Assembly (NCBI GenBank): GCA_014706295.1
Contig: JACSVZ010000007.1
Coordinates: 52,404,975 to 52,468,974 of the forward strand
Direction of reading: 5' to 3'
Source: Lycocorax pyrrhopterus obiensis
Taxonomy: Eukaryota > Chordata > Aves > Passeriformes > Paradisaeidae
DNA length: 64,000 nt
The translations under genes were made by a program, and so were the position numbers. The stretch's first letter is position 1; the number at the start of each line of letters is the position of its first letter. Shown here piece by piece: positions 1 through 13,500 of the stretch. The notes below the pieces were generated by a model that worked only from the letters and a program-made list of their open reading frames with translations, had not been told where the DNA came from and made no database searches.

Positions 1-2655
1 TGAGAATATAATATGGTAAAACACAGCCCAGCTATTCTGCCCTGATACCTTAATTACCCTACTGGTTCTTTTATTAACAAGTTCGTGTTAGGCTGTATGT
101 TCAGCTTCTTAACTCCAGGCAGGTGCTGTGGAGTGACTTCCTTTTCAAACCACTATTCTTGCATTAATACTGTGCTACGGAAGGTTGTCTTTACTCTCCT
201 GGTTTCTGATTGCAATGCTGGGGTTTGGGGTTTTTTTCGATGATATCAGCTGATCCCAGCATAATGTGGTGGAATCATAGCTGGCTAAAACATTTTCTAT
301 TGACTTCTGTGTTCAACAGAGCCAGCACAGTAGCTTTGAACTGTAAAGCATTTATGTTGATAGACCTCTTCTGGGTAAAATTCCTCTAATTTATTGATGT
401 GTCAAAAATTTCTTCTATCTTCCTCTTAAGCACTATTGGGGAAGATAATTTTTAACTGGTTGATTTCCAAGTAGAAGCTCATCTACCATCTGCTTGGGAA
501 AAAATAGTAAGCTGTTGGCTATAGCTCAACAGCTACAGGCAGGTCAAGGGCACATGCTTATAATTTTGCTGCAGTGATTCCTAACTAATTAGCCACGAGG
601 AACTTTCTGAGAATGATCTGTTAAGATCATTTTCTTCTCTCCCATTCTGTTAATGAATGCAGTGGTCCCAGCTGTGAGGCTCTGAGTGATGATTGCTGTT
701 ATGGATTTATCCTTTCAAATTCTGCCTCTAATTTTAGGAAATTATATTCCCTGTCTTTAAGTTTCTAGTGGTAAAACTGTAAAAGGACATGTTATTCCTC
801 AGTAAGTGTTGGGAAATATAGTAATCAGATTTTATAAATACTGGATTGTAATAGCTAGCTGTATTAGAGGAGGGAAATTACTGTTCACAAAAATAGGGTA
901 GTCTGTAGTCCGTATTAGTTCATGAAAAAATATTTGTATTCTTATTTTTTGTGAGAATTGTTTAGAAGTGATCTGGTCTCACAAGATGATGCTTTACATT
1001 ACTGTTACTGTGGTTCCCAGTACATCCAGAGCAGGGCATTAGGCACATATGTGGGATAGTTTTCTTCCCATTTACTCCTACACATACATACCTTGTCAAG
1101 ACATGGAAAAACTAATCTGGTCTGTTCAGATTACTTAATGTGACATGTACCTGATTGTACCCAACTGGGGCATCTCCTTGCATTGCTAATCACTCTTATC
1201 TTAAGAACATGCGTTAGAATACAGAATGAACTGAAAAGTTGTCCTACCTGTTCAAAATGGTACGTGTGTATACATACATAAGCTTATAGATAGGCATGGC
1301 ATTGTTCCTGTAGCTGTTTGGTTTAAATATTAGATGTGATTTCTTGTTCCTCATAATCAAAATTTTCCATCTCAAAAAGTATATATGATGCTTGCACTTT
1401 TATCCAGTATATATGTATTTTTAGCAAAATACATTTAGATGGATTAGACATTCAACTGGCAACCAGTTTTGATTTCCAAAACTTCAGGTAAAGCAACAGT
1501 GTTTACAGTTTCACCTGTAGGCAAAAAATTCTGCCTGGTTTTTTCCCCTAACCACACAAGGTAACAAGATTAAATAGGATAACATTATTTTGGGCTTTGA
1601 ATCCACTTGCTTCTCACAGTGGAAAGCTCTAATCTGGCAGACCAGTCCAGTATGTACCAGACTTTATGATAAGCTGTTGCCCATATGTGTTGTTATTGTC
1701 CCCAGGAGACAAGCCTGGAGGGCTACTGCTGTGTTTCAGGTATGGTACAGTGTTTTGCATTAGAAAAGTGAGCAGAGGAAAGATATTTAGTCTGTGAAAT
1801 ACTGTCAACACTAATCTTTTAAACAAAGGAGCTTGGCGTGGCGTTGTCAAAGGAAACTAAACCTGCTCTTTTATTTTCCCATTGTTCCCTTGCACAGAGA
1901 CTCTGGTCTGCGAAGGACCGCTGACATTATGCCACAGAAATTGCTACATGAATACTTGGTACTTTCCAATCTTGCTTCGAAGCCTGGCAACAGTGTTGTG
2001 GCTGCATTCCACTGTTTCTGTGCTACAGTGAATTGCTTGTGTTCATTCTGAGAGAAGTCGGATGGTTTTCTCTCTTCCTAAGTTTTTTTTTTCTCTCTGT
2101 TGCTGTCAGTTCGGACAAACTGTATCTATCAAATAGCTTGTCTGTCTGACTTCTGTGCCCCAGACTCAAAGATGCATGAAATTAACCAAAAGGAAGGGCA
2201 AGATTTTGAAGATGTAGGAGATGCCTGCCACAGAGGGGTGTTTTTCTGCTCTCTTAGAGTTTCAAGCTAAACATAGGGTATCAGGAGAGGTGAAGCAGAG
2301 AGGTCATTTGAAAGTTAGTGGTAGAGTTACTCCCAGGGTGCTTGAAGGAAATAGTTGAAATATCTCATTTACTTGCATGAGATCTCAGTGATGGTATGGG
2401 CAGGAGAAGGGGAACTTGCCAAATTTGTGCCAAGTGACATGTGCCGCATCTGACAGCTTTGCAGTTAGTGGAGTCCAAAAACCATGGGCCTTTATGGGTG
2501 GAAAGATGTTTCTGGAAGTATAGGATCTTCAGTGTTCTTAATTGCTTTCTAGTATACTGAGTCAAATTCAGTCTGTGAGTCTCCCAATTTGCAGGATTGT
2601 GCTTTTTTTTTGTTTGCTTATTTTTTCATAAATACTATTTCTAGCTTTCTCTCCT

Positions 2656-3141
2656 TTGATGGCATGGCTTTCTCAGCAGCTGCTGTGTTCTGCTGTAGAG
2701 TTGCTGCATGCTGAGGGTGAAGAATTCCTTTCTGTCCATGTACAGTTTCATAAGGGTCTAGAAGTCACCCTGAAGTTCATAGCTATTTCCAAGGAATGTA
2801 AATACTTGTACCAGCTGATTTCAGGAGAAGTGCAGAGCGTGACACACTTAGGGATATCTCTCAGTGACGGAAAGTATTCCTACCAGTTGAGCTCAATTCA
2901 GGCTTGCTGGCACAATCTATGTCTTTATGCTGGAAGAAGAGCTGCTCTGTGTGTGGATGATGCTGCCTTTCCACTGCCATCCCTTGCCATGTTTTCCGTC
3001 ATCTGGGTTGTCTTTATTTTTTGCCCAAGACCACCGCTGGAATTTGCCATCCTCAGAAGGCTTGTGTTTTCTTTCCTGAGGTCCTGCAGAGTGTCTAAAC
3101 ACAAGGACAACACTGCAAAGGCTTTGAGATGCTGCTTTTAA
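2656..3141 (+). other. unassigned 161-codon open reading frame, probably chance
   Basis: The longest uninterrupted ATG-to-stop frame outside the repeats, on the same strand as EML1 within intron 1. The predicted protein starts MMAWLSQQLL and contains a hydrophobic stretch around residues 108-125 (MFSVIWVVFIF). I recognise no domain. No obvious splice sites, Kozak context or repeat signature supports it, and opposite-strand open frames overlap it at 2917-3113. Treat as chance or a decayed fragment unless homology shows otherwise. Confidence 0.15.
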
Positions 3142-3977
3142 AATGTATTATAAAAGTGTCTAGCAAACACAATTGCAATCAGTTTTGGGAGTACTTCATA
3201 TACAGTTTTATCCTGTTAATTGGTGCTCCAAAGAGGCCATGTAGATTGAATAAACTCAAATTTGTTTGCCAGTCTTTGGAAAATCAGTACCTAATGTTTC
3301 CACTGCATGGTTGGCTGCTGTGGTCTGAGCTGGACAAGATAGCCTCAGAATTAATGTCTGCATAATGCAAAGGTGAAATATGTTTATTAGAGTAGTTCTT
3401 TTGGGGGGAAAATGCCAAGTCTATTTTAATTATTTCATATTCATTAATGTACAGTTAAGATTTAAGTTTTTCAGAAGTATGCATCTAATAGGCTTCCTTC
3501 TAACTTATAGTGTAAGTATGTAGTTTAGCTTTAGCCTACATACAATGAAATAGTATTGAAATCACTCTTGTAAACAACATACACGTCCTGTTGTTGGCTT
3601 TGCTTCAGCTGTTTCTTCACATTTGGCTAAGCTCAAGTAATAAATTGCTGTAAAACTGGAATACGCTCTGGAAGCAGATTAATCATCTGACTCAGTATTG
3701 TCTTTTAGTTTGCCACGAGAAATCTTTCCAATCTATGAGATCATGGATTAGCTGGTTGGACAATTTAGAGAGGCATGTAGTACATTCCCCTTTCTTGCTG
3801 CCTTCCTTGTGGAACCTGTAGAATCTCAGCAAAGCAAAAATGACAAATGACTCTTTTTTCCAAGTTTTACCACAAATACGTATTGTGATGAAAAATCAGG
3901 CATCTGAATTGCTGCCTCCTTGTTTTATCTAATTTTGGACGTTGTAGGTGACATTTATCTCATGAGATGTTCATTAA

Positions 3978-4046
3978 CTCCCTGCCCATTGCAGGTGGGC
4001 GGGAATCTTTAAGGTCCTTTCCAACCCAAACCGTTCTATGATTTCC
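3978..4046 (+). mobile_element. CR1 LINE, 3' tail fragment
   Basis: A fragment reading CTGCCCATTGCAGG, then TCTTTAAGGTCCTTTCCAAC and CCAAACCGTTCTATGATT. This matches the conserved 3' end of avian CR1 retrotransposons, which ends in short TTCTATG-like units. The 5' part is missing, as usual for 5'-truncated CR1 copies. Confidence 0.8.
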
Positions 4047-7000
4047 ATGTTTGAGATAATGTTTTAGACTTGCCTTAAAATCTGTGAAAAGAGATGGACA
4101 TTGTAGAAAGTGACTCACTTTAGGTTTCTAAAAACATGTTGCATAAATTTCACTGTAAAGTCCTTTTTCTTCCCATTGATGAAAAAAGATAATGATTAAT
4201 TCTGTTGTGCTGTTGATGCTACCCATGTAGGTGATATGATGTCTGTTCTGTCCATCCTTGGGCAAGGAGTGGTAGTGACTGATAAGGAGATCTAACACTT
4301 CAAGGCAATTTGTCTGGATTTGCAGTCTCCTTCATATGCCTTTCCAAATTTCATTACAAATGTGTGCTAAAATATTCCTTGCAAATGTCGTTTGCTGTGA
4401 GGATGAGTGGTATACTGCAGAGGCAGGTCACAAATTAGGCTAACAATATCAGTCTTGCTTGTGTGGGCAGAGTAGGTGACATCTGTTGCAACATTTTTGT
4501 TGTTGTGTTGTTAGTTTATAGCATTAATTGTTTTTTTCTCTTCTGATACCGTACCATTTCTCTTATTTGGCTGTGTTGAAGTTGCAACTTTATTGCTTAA
4601 CATACTGGGATGGAATGATCTCAATGGCAAGAACATTCCATCCTGTACTTGCATAACAAACAGGTTATGCTTATTTTCTAATTGAAATTTGCATTCTTCA
4701 TAAAATGTAGTTTTATTGTATTCTGTGCCTCTTTTCTAGCTTACTTGTACATGCATGCAAAGAGGAGGTAAAGTGAAGTGGTACTGGACTGTAAGCAATC
4801 TTCTCTCCAGCTACAATCTTACTGAAAGCTGTTACATTTTTTTTTTCTGCATCCTTGGAAGGGAACTGCACCCAGTGAGGTAACCACCATAAAAACCAAA
4901 CAAGCTGTAGGTTGCAGCAAGGATGAGGATTATGTTGCCAAGACCCTACAAGAATGATGATAGTGGAAGGTATAAATGTTGTGTGTCCAAGAAAGGGTTC
5001 GCTGGGGCCTGTTGGTCAGTTGAGGGTGTGATGGAAAGAGTCACAGTGGCAGGTGGGGGAAGGGGAAAAAGGGAGAGAGCTGTACATCTTAGCAGTTATT
5101 AGTGGGAGTGATTTCTTACAGGACTGTAAATAAACCAGTGCCACTGATTTACCACTTGAAGATTAACGTCTGGGCAAAATTACTGTTTCTACACACTTAA
5201 AAAGTAGTGAAATGGATACTTCAGTGAGAGTGTTTTCTTTTGTAGCAAGGGCTAGATCATTTCAACACCAACTGATTTTTGCCTGGGTTTCCTTTACTGA
5301 CCTGGTTTTGCAATTTGGCTATTTCTTGTTGACTGAATTCAGAGGAAAGCTATTCCTGATGATATTGAATTTGGCAGAATGGCTGAAGTTTGAATTCGGC
5401 TTGTATTGGTTAAATCAAGCTTTTGATTTGGTTGCCTATTGTCCAGTATGCTAATCCATGTTATTTCCAGCTGAGTTAAAGTGTAAAGTCATTAGAGCAG
5501 CGTGGGGCTTTTGTTTGTAGAGGAAAGGTTAAGTTCTGCTGGCAGCTCATACTGCTGCCAGCATAGCTGCTAATCTGAGTTTGGGGACTAATTACCTGTA
5601 ATAGCTACAGGACAGAGTCCTGTGTTGAGCAGAAGTCTGATTAGGACAAAATTTGGAAAGCTTTGTCATGGGAAAAGTTTTTTAACATTTTTCAGGAACT
5701 TGAGTTCTGATTCAGTTCTTTCAGAACCATTACTTGCCTTACCACTATATTCAGCCTAACAATATCCTAATGCTGTTATTTTAAATAAGGTCTGAATATC
5801 CTACAACAGAATTAACAAGCATTTTAAACTATAATAGCCTGTAGCTATTTATGGACTGTCAATATTGTTATATTGTTTCTGAGTTTTTTCCAATTCAGCT
5901 CTTGGTAACCACAGATAGCTGTTGGGGGTGTGAGGGATGAGGAAGCCAAAACTGATCTGATGAACAGATTTCAAAACCAATATGTATTGGAGTAGTTTGG
6001 AGATGAATAGATATTTTAAAAAAAATTTAATGCCATTTTTTCCTAGACCCTTATAATTAAAAGTTTGTATGCATTAACATTTTTGGATATGCTTTTAGAT
6101 GTACTCAGAAACAGTTGTTTTCCTTTTTCAAACACTTAACTTTGTTTTAAAATTCAACAGGAGTTATTATTATACACAAACCATTTAACTTTCATATTGT
6201 GCCCTCGTACAAAAGAAGTGGAAAACTCTGGTTTGGAATAGAAGTGAATTAAGAACACAAGAAATTAAAACAAATACCACTTTCTTCTAAAAATAGCTCA
6301 GCTTTAACAGAAGAAATACAGGCTGCAGACTTGCATTGGGAGTGGGGGAGAAGTCAATTATGATTGCAGATAGTAGCATAAATATCCATTTTTGCTACAG
6401 TATGACTTATTAAATGTCATGAGTTGAAAGCTATGAGCCTTGACTAACATTACTTAAGATCATCCAATAAGTTGGTACCCCACTTCTTTTAGGTTTCAGA
6501 GCCTAGTTCAATAAAACTTTGCAATTCTCTTTAAATACTGCGCATTATTTCCCTAATTGGTACTGACTTTGATGTCTTTGGTGTTACTTTCTTCTTATTT
6601 CTCCTAACTTAGTATTGTAATAAGTTACAGTGTTTCTATGTGATAGAACGAAAGTGCTCATTTAGGAAAAATATTCTTTTTAGTTTCGAGTGAAAAGAAT
6701 ATGTAGTCCTCATCATGGATTTGCAGACTTGAAGTTTCTATGGGTTATTTCCAAATAACGGGTGAATTGTATGCAAAGTAATGACCCTTTTAATAATCTG
6801 CAGGCTTAGAGTATAATTACTGAGTAATTCTGAATTTATTTGGAGTTTTATTTCAGTCAGAGGGAATGTTCTCAAAGCTGCTGGTATAAACTAGGAGTTA
6901 GTAGATGGGGTCAATATCTGTTCTTCAGTCTGTGTACGGTAGCTTGAAAAAGTGTAAGCCTATGTGTTACTTATGTATGTATAATGTATCTCTATCACCC

Positions 7001-7391
7001 ATATGAGAAAGGAAAATATGGAAGGGTGTGTAGCATATCAGAAAATGTCGCTCTCTACCTGAATGCACAGCAGTGTCAGAATGTTGTGTTGAGCAGAACA
7101 GTGAAGGGTGATGATTGATCACTGCAGTTCTGACATGCAGATAATTGGTAGTGGAACCCAATTAACTGGCTCTGAAGCCAACCTCGTCATCACATCTTAA
7201 TTAAGTATTCATCTTTTATTTATTTATTTTTATTTCTATATCTTCCTTTTGGTCACTTAAAAACTTTCTTCCTCAGGAAGTCATCAGGTCTGAGAAAAGC
7301 CTTGTTTTTACCTGCAGCCAATTGCATAAGGTACTTCATGATGGCTATCTATTATTGATAATGCTAATTTTTTTTCTACTGTTTTGTTTAG

Positions 7392-7574
7392 ATGACAGTG
7401 CCTCCGCTGCAAGCAGTATGGAGGTAACAGATCGCATTGCCTCTCTGGAGCAGCGTGTCCAGATGCAGGAGGATGACATCCAGCTGCTCAAATCTGCCCT
7501 TGCTGATGTGGTCCGACGCTTGAATATTACGGAGGAGCAGCAGGCCATGCAGAACAAGAAAGGACCTACCAAAG
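7392..7574 (+). CDS. EML1: EML1 exon 2: trimerisation coiled coil
   Basis: 183 nt, phase 1 to 1, residues 23-83. Encodes DDSASAASSMEVTDRIASLE and continues with a heptad-like helix rich in Glu, Gln and Leu (RVQMQEDDIQLLKSALADVV). This is the N-terminal trimerisation domain of EML proteins, which supports oligomerisation and microtubule binding. Only a few residues near the exon end (AMQNKK) differ from human. The acceptor follows a strong T-rich tract. The donor AAAG/GTTTGC is weak because of T at +3. Confidence 0.96.
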
Positions 7575-10500
7575 GTTTGCATTTCAGATAGATGTAAAAT
7601 AGATAGTGCAATTCAATGGGTGTTTCATATGTATTAAAATAGGGTATTCATTTGATCTTGAAATATTCAAAACTAACAAATCAATTTGAAATTCAACCTG
7701 TTAAAAAGAGCACATAAAAATCCAGATGGTTAAATCTGTGAGTCTTCTACAGTTTACATGAACCAGCAAAGCATTTGCATTTTCTTAGTGCTTAATCCAC
7801 AATCTACATTTAACCATTGCTAGCACTTCCTTACTTCTGATCAAGATTCGTTTATAAACTCTTGAGGGAAGGCATTGCCTTCTGTAGGTGAAATTCCTAG
7901 GTTGGGGTTTTTTTTATCCAGAAAAATGAACTAAACTTAAGTAAAATGTAATTAAAATTTAATTATACATGTCTTAAATGTCTATAGATGATACAAACGT
8001 AAGGCAGATCTCTAAGCTAGCAGAGTTGACATGACTAAGGAAATGGTACAACACCAGCTGCTCAGCTACGAAAGAAAGGTAGCGCTGTGGTGGTTACCTG
8101 ACCGTGTTCCAGAGCAGCAGATCCAGAGCCAGCAAGGTGCCAGGTGTGACAGATGCCACTGCTTGGCAGAATTCTGTGCTGTGCCCACGTGCCACAGCAT
8201 GCTCTCTCGCGGCTCCTGCTCTGCAGGAACAGGTTTGTCTGTGCACAACTCAGAAAAGCTGGACCTGAATATCCAGCGCTTCACAGTAGTAAAAGTTTAC
8301 GAGAACCCAGCCAGTGTGATTTACTGTAGTGTGTGAGGCTGCAAAGGCCTGGGAGGCTGCCTGTGTGCAGCTCAGAGAAACACACAAGGCATTTTAGAGT
8401 GGTTTTAGGAGTAAGAGTGGTGGCAACCTAGATGTGGAAAGAAAGTATGGCTGACTTCACAGGCTCTCTGTTGTCTAACTTAACAAGTTGTTTCTTTTGG
8501 GGTCCTGATACGTATTAATATTAATTAAAATCCTATTTTGCATCAGAATTATGTTATGTATTTACGGATTCATAATTTTCCAAGTTTAAAGTTAGGACTT
8601 CCTTTAATCTCGGTTTTATATTTGTGACCTTGCAATAAATACTTAGTTCTAGTCATTGATTTAACACACTAGGTAGGAACTACTTAATTTGCTGAACTGA
8701 GATGTCATGTTTGTTACGAAGTTTTGTGTCAAGAGATGAGGAAAGCTGAAAGAGACGGAATTACAGAGCCAAATTATGAGTTGGTTGTGTCTCATGCTTG
8801 TTGTCAGACAGAATATGCACTAAATATCTGTGATCTTGTCTTCATGTTCCCTTCCCTTTCTGTTGTAATCTCCTTATTTTGTCTTTGTTTTATTGAAAAA
8901 AAAATTAAAATATCAGATAAGTTAAATGTTACTAAAGATAGCCTCCACTGTGATAAAACATTCCATCAAATCTGGTTGTACAAGGGATTAAGAGGCTTCA
9001 CGTTGCCTGTAAAATAGATATTATCTGATGCATGGAGGAAATAAAGTCTAGTAATTATTACTGAGTTGTAACCAAATCTGTTCTTCTTGCCTGCTGGCTT
9101 TACTTAGCAAAATATAAACCAGATTTTCATGGATTCTGTGAGCAGAGTTGAACTCTAAATCAGGAGGGATTTTCTTGGTCATGGCAGACCATTAGAGCCA
9201 TAGTTCAATGTACATTGAAGAAAAGCTGCTGTAAGCCTATCCACCTGTCTTCTGTGGCTGGTTTTGGGGGGATTTGTTTGTTTGTTTGTGGGATTTTTGT
9301 GTGCATGTGGTTTGGAGTTTTTTTTAATGTAGATACGGCATACCTGGTTCTTTACATGTGTGTGAAATTACAGTGTAAGAAGTTTTACTGTAATAATGCA
9401 AATAGAGGACTACAAATGTCAATTGCTCTTCCACTGCAAATTACCAGAATGAGTCCTGATATTTGCCAACAAAACCCACCTAATTTCTGGAGAAGATCAG
9501 CACTGTGACTGTTTATGTAAAGACCTTTCAGTTTGCTGTACATCAGCTGTAACATTTAGTGTATGGTCAACCTTATTAAACATAAACTATAAGCATAAAA
9601 GAGAATCTGAAGTATTCTGATCACTTGTTTTTTCCAGCTGTTTTGTCAAATATGATACATTTCACATGACGGCCTATTATTCTTTTAGTAGGCACCACTA
9701 CTTTATAATGAATTGTGTACAATTACTTAGCATGAGACTAATTTCAGTATTTTAGTTTGGAATGGCATTATGGAGGTTCCTGATGGAGACTCTTGGGAGA
9801 CGGGCTTTTTTAGACATGGGAGAAGCTGGAGTGGCAGCTTCTCATGCTCTACCCCTTGGGCTGCATGGGCTGAGTCTGTTTATTTTCCCTATATTGTTTA
9901 ATCACTAATTCCACATTTAGAATTTCAAAAAGTGGAATTTGATCCCACAGAATGTCACAGAAATTGTGTCCATGCAAACTGGGGCTTGAAGCAGCTGTAT
10001 GCTGCTGTTATCATTTGATCTATAGATGAAGTAGATTAGGATGAAATGTGTGTTGGGGGAGGTCTGTGCCTTTGGAAAAACAGGATCCCCACTGTACTGT
10101 ATAGTCTGGAACAAGAATCTTCATGGGACAAACAACTTCGTTTTAATGAGTACTTCAGATTTAAAATTAATTTAAAGATTTCAAGTTCCAGACTTTCAAC
10201 TCTAGAATGGAAAAATCTTGAGCTTGTTTTCAGTCTTTGTGTTCTTGTTCTAAACTTGAGCTAAGCAGCTTAAAAGCAGCATACATCATGGAAAGGGAGC
10301 GGCTTATCTTGTCCATTTGTGGAGCTCCTTCCCTAATGGTGTTTTGCATTTTTGTTTAGTTGTTTGGGGTTTTTTTCCCTTTCCTTATTTAATTCTACTA
10401 CTTGGTGGAGTTTCAGTATGGCTTCCTGCCTTTGTTTTACTTGTATTTGTTGTTCTTTCCTTTTGCAATTATTGGTTTGTTTGTAAACTTAACAGCCCTA

Positions 10501-13500
10501 TTAATCCATAGATCAGAGTATGATTAAAAAAGCTGCTGCTGAGGCTGATAAACTTGTCAGTCCTGCTACCACAGGTAAGACCTTGAAGCACCAGAACTTC
10601 CAAAATAAACATTACTGACAAAGCAGTAATAGCACTGTGTTACTGACTTCTAACAGCAATGACATGTTTGGGATTGTGTGGCTGTGATGTCAGTTACCTC
10701 TGGTGTGAACTAGCTGTTGTAAATAAAACTAAATAGCTCCAGTGTAAACAGTGGATTAATTGAATTATGCAGTTTTTCTGTGTGTTGTGTAAGAGATTCA
10801 TGGTGTTGCTTTCTACACTAGCTGACCATTTAAATCTCTATTTCCAGAAGTGTGGGTTGTGGGTTGGTGCTGGATTTGAAGCAAAACTTCTGTTAAAGGT
10901 TGCAGGGTTTATTCCTGGCTGCTGCTAGTTTCAATTTCATAAGTTTAGGAGAGTAAACAGACTCCAGCTAGTTCACTCCAGCTACTTCTTAATGGGCGTT
11001 CTTTTTAAATAACTATAAATAAGGAAAATATTTTAATAATTTATTTTTTAAACTTTAATTGCTGTTCTAATTTGTCTTCTCAAAGCTCATTAAAGTTTTG
11101 TGAGCTACAGAAAGCTTGCCAGGAGACAAGTCCACAACTTCTCAACTGTAGCTACCTGTGATTCTGCAGTATGCTACAGAATCAGTTTTATACATATGGA
11201 TTAATTACAGCAGTGCAGCAATTAGGCAACAAGCAGCAGTGCTTCCAGCACAAAACTGTAAAAAGAATTTAATATACAAAAAATGAATAAAGTAGAAGTA
11301 AATAGAATGATGATATCTGAATTCATTTTAAAAAAGGAAATAGATGCATGGGAAGCCAAATAAACTTCAGATGTTTTGTAAAAGCTCTAAAGACAGCATT
11401 AGTCAGTTAAAATAGATCATGGAAGGCAGGGCTGGAAGGCACCCTCAGTGAGCGTAGAGAAAATGTTCTTATTTTATCTCATTTCTTGACTTTCTTTCCT
11501 GTCATCCTTCACTCTTCTAAGCCAAATAAGCCTCATGCCTTCAGTATTTCCCTTATAGGTTGTTTTCTAAATTTCTCTCCTCTGAACAAATAAATGACGA
11601 ATAAATAAAAGTAAGTGTGTATTCTAACAAAGTTTCAAGACAAAGTTTGTCTTGCAAGTTGCATTCTCTAGTAGACCATATTTACTCGCAATCTTTTGAA
11701 GACACGGTCTTTCACCTCTTTTTGTTCAATATATGAAAATTTAGGGTGAGTAAGTCAATAAATGCTTGCTGTCAGTGCTACAATAAGATGTTCTTACAAT
11801 ATGACCTATAACTGTATACAATTGGTACTGTTTCAGTTTAGCCTTTTAGATCGTTTATCCTTGGCAGTCTTTTTTGAGGAACATTTCATAGGTATTCTCC
11901 ATGCCATCCTCTCCAAGTTCAATGAAATTTTATGTTCATAAAGTGACTTGTGGCTGCTGCCTTCTCTCAGGTAGTGTCGCTCTGAACCCAGAGGCTTTTG
12001 GCATCTTTGCAATGGCTTGTAATACAAAGTCCTGTCAAATTTCAAGTGATTCCAGCTTTCTTCCCTGCTGTAGAGAGAGCACTAGTCATGTTTGTGTCTG
12101 TGTTTCGAGGCTATGATCCACAGTAGTTTTCATGTTGCTACTCATTGCTTGCAGTTTTAAACACTGTTTTTGCAACTAACTTCTAACTACTCAAATGGGA
12201 CTTTTCTGTTATTCTGATCTTAATTGCAGCTATGACACGTAGATCCTTTTTTGAGCCAATGTTTGATCACAAGAATGTGGGTAGATAATGACAGCTTATT
12301 ACCTCCACTCTTCTGCTGATTTCAGTTGCTTTTTCTGAATCAAAGATACAATTCCTTTCTGTCAAACATAAGCCCAAATTGTTTGAAAATAGGACAGAGT
12401 TTTACACATGAGGGAGGTTATAGAGTTGTGTGCTCAAGCCATATGCTGTGCTTTACTTGATAGGATGATGATGATGATGATGATGATTAATAATAATAAT
12501 AATTCCTCAATGTTAAAACCCTCGTCTGTGCTGAATTTGGCAATAGTGACACAAAAATGGCACACTACATGGATAATTTCAAATATTCTAGTGTTGTTTG
12601 ATGAGGAAAAAAACCAGAGAAAAGTAAATGGAGACAATGATTTCATCTTATGCTTGTTTTATAGCAAGACCACTGGTACAAACCCTGCCTTTAAGGACTA
12701 CAGTTAACAATGGAACTGTGTTACCAAAGAAACCAAGTGGCTCTTTACCTTCTCCATCAGGAACCAGAAAGGAGACTGTATCACCAGCAGCAAAAAGGTA
12801 GGCATCTGTGAGAAACCTTATAACCATGGAATTGAAAACATGGTATAGCTCCTCTTTTAACCTTCTAGGTATGTAGTTTTTCTTACTTGCAAAGCAGCAG
12901 TCTAAATATTTAGTTTGGAAAGAAAGGGAGATGGATTTCATTCTAGGAGGCTTTAAATTTATTCATTCTAATTACAATTAAGGTTATTACCATCAGTACT
13001 GAAAGAATGCACAATGCTTGGTCTTACTGGTTTGTGTTCTTTTCTTGCTTTTGAGAGTTTAGCATAGAGAGAATAAAGCATTTCTACTGTGCTGTTGCCC
13101 AACATGGTGCAAGAATTCTTTGAGTAGCTAGTAGAAAATACATAGTCTGCAGAGAAACAGTGTTATCATTGCAAATCAGTATGCTATCTTTGGTGGTTTT
13201 CTCTCACTAACAAAATTATCATATAAACTGCATGCACAGTGTTAGCAGCATCTCAGGGAGGAGGAAAATTCTGTGCCTAGCACATATTTATGCAAATGAA
13301 AACATCCATCTTTAGATATCTTACCATTAGCATGTATTTAAGCCCTTTTAAAAATTACTGCTCTGTCCCAATTTGCTTTGTGTGTAGCTGTTTTTAAATA
13401 GACTAAATGTTTTATACGTCTGGGTTATAAGGAACGGAATGGATTGGGTGAAGCAAGTTCAAGTTATACACAGCAGTTACTGTGGTGCTAATCTGCTGTG

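Larger units (their letters stand above)
1..7391 (+). other. EML1: EML1 intron 1 (3' part)
   Basis: Sequence upstream of the first visible EML1 exon. It ends in a long T-rich tract and TTTAG acceptor at 7391. The next exon starts with AT of a split Asp codon, so an upstream exon ending in a single base is required. No start exon resembling MEDGF was found here. The only transposon remnant I recognise is a short CR1 tail near 3978-4046. A 161-codon open frame at 2656-3141 is unassigned. An alternative first exon could lie here but nothing marks one. Confidence 0.8.
7575..12664 (+). other. EML1: EML1 intron 2
   Basis: About 5.1 kb. It contains the candidate 63-nt cassette exon at 10512-10574 and a GAT/TAA microsatellite at 12464-12504. 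A moderately GC-rich patch at about 8080-8290 has an open frame of 101 codons with no recognisable domain. No transposon was recognised with confidence. A weak CR1-like patch near 11410-11445 is too short to call. Confidence 0.8.

Noticed and set aside
1..7391. EML1 exon 1 or an alternative first exon
   Set aside because: No sequence encoding a MEDGF-like start, CpG island or exon ending in G with a good donor was seen.
7345..7611. Minus-strand open frames over exon 2
   Set aside because: Shadows of the conserved EML1 coiled-coil exon.
8031..8336. 101-codon open frame in a GC-richer patch of intron 2
   Set aside because: No domain, no matching splice phase, and an open frame on the other strand overlaps it. 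Likely chance.
11400..11450. CR1-like patch (GGCAGGGCTGGAAGGCACCC)
   Set aside because: Only about 20 bases resemble a CR1 tail and the flanks do not continue the match.
12434..12707. Open frames spanning the GAT/TAA repeat
   Set aside because: Low-complexity Met and Asn or Ile runs come from the microsatellite, not a protein.
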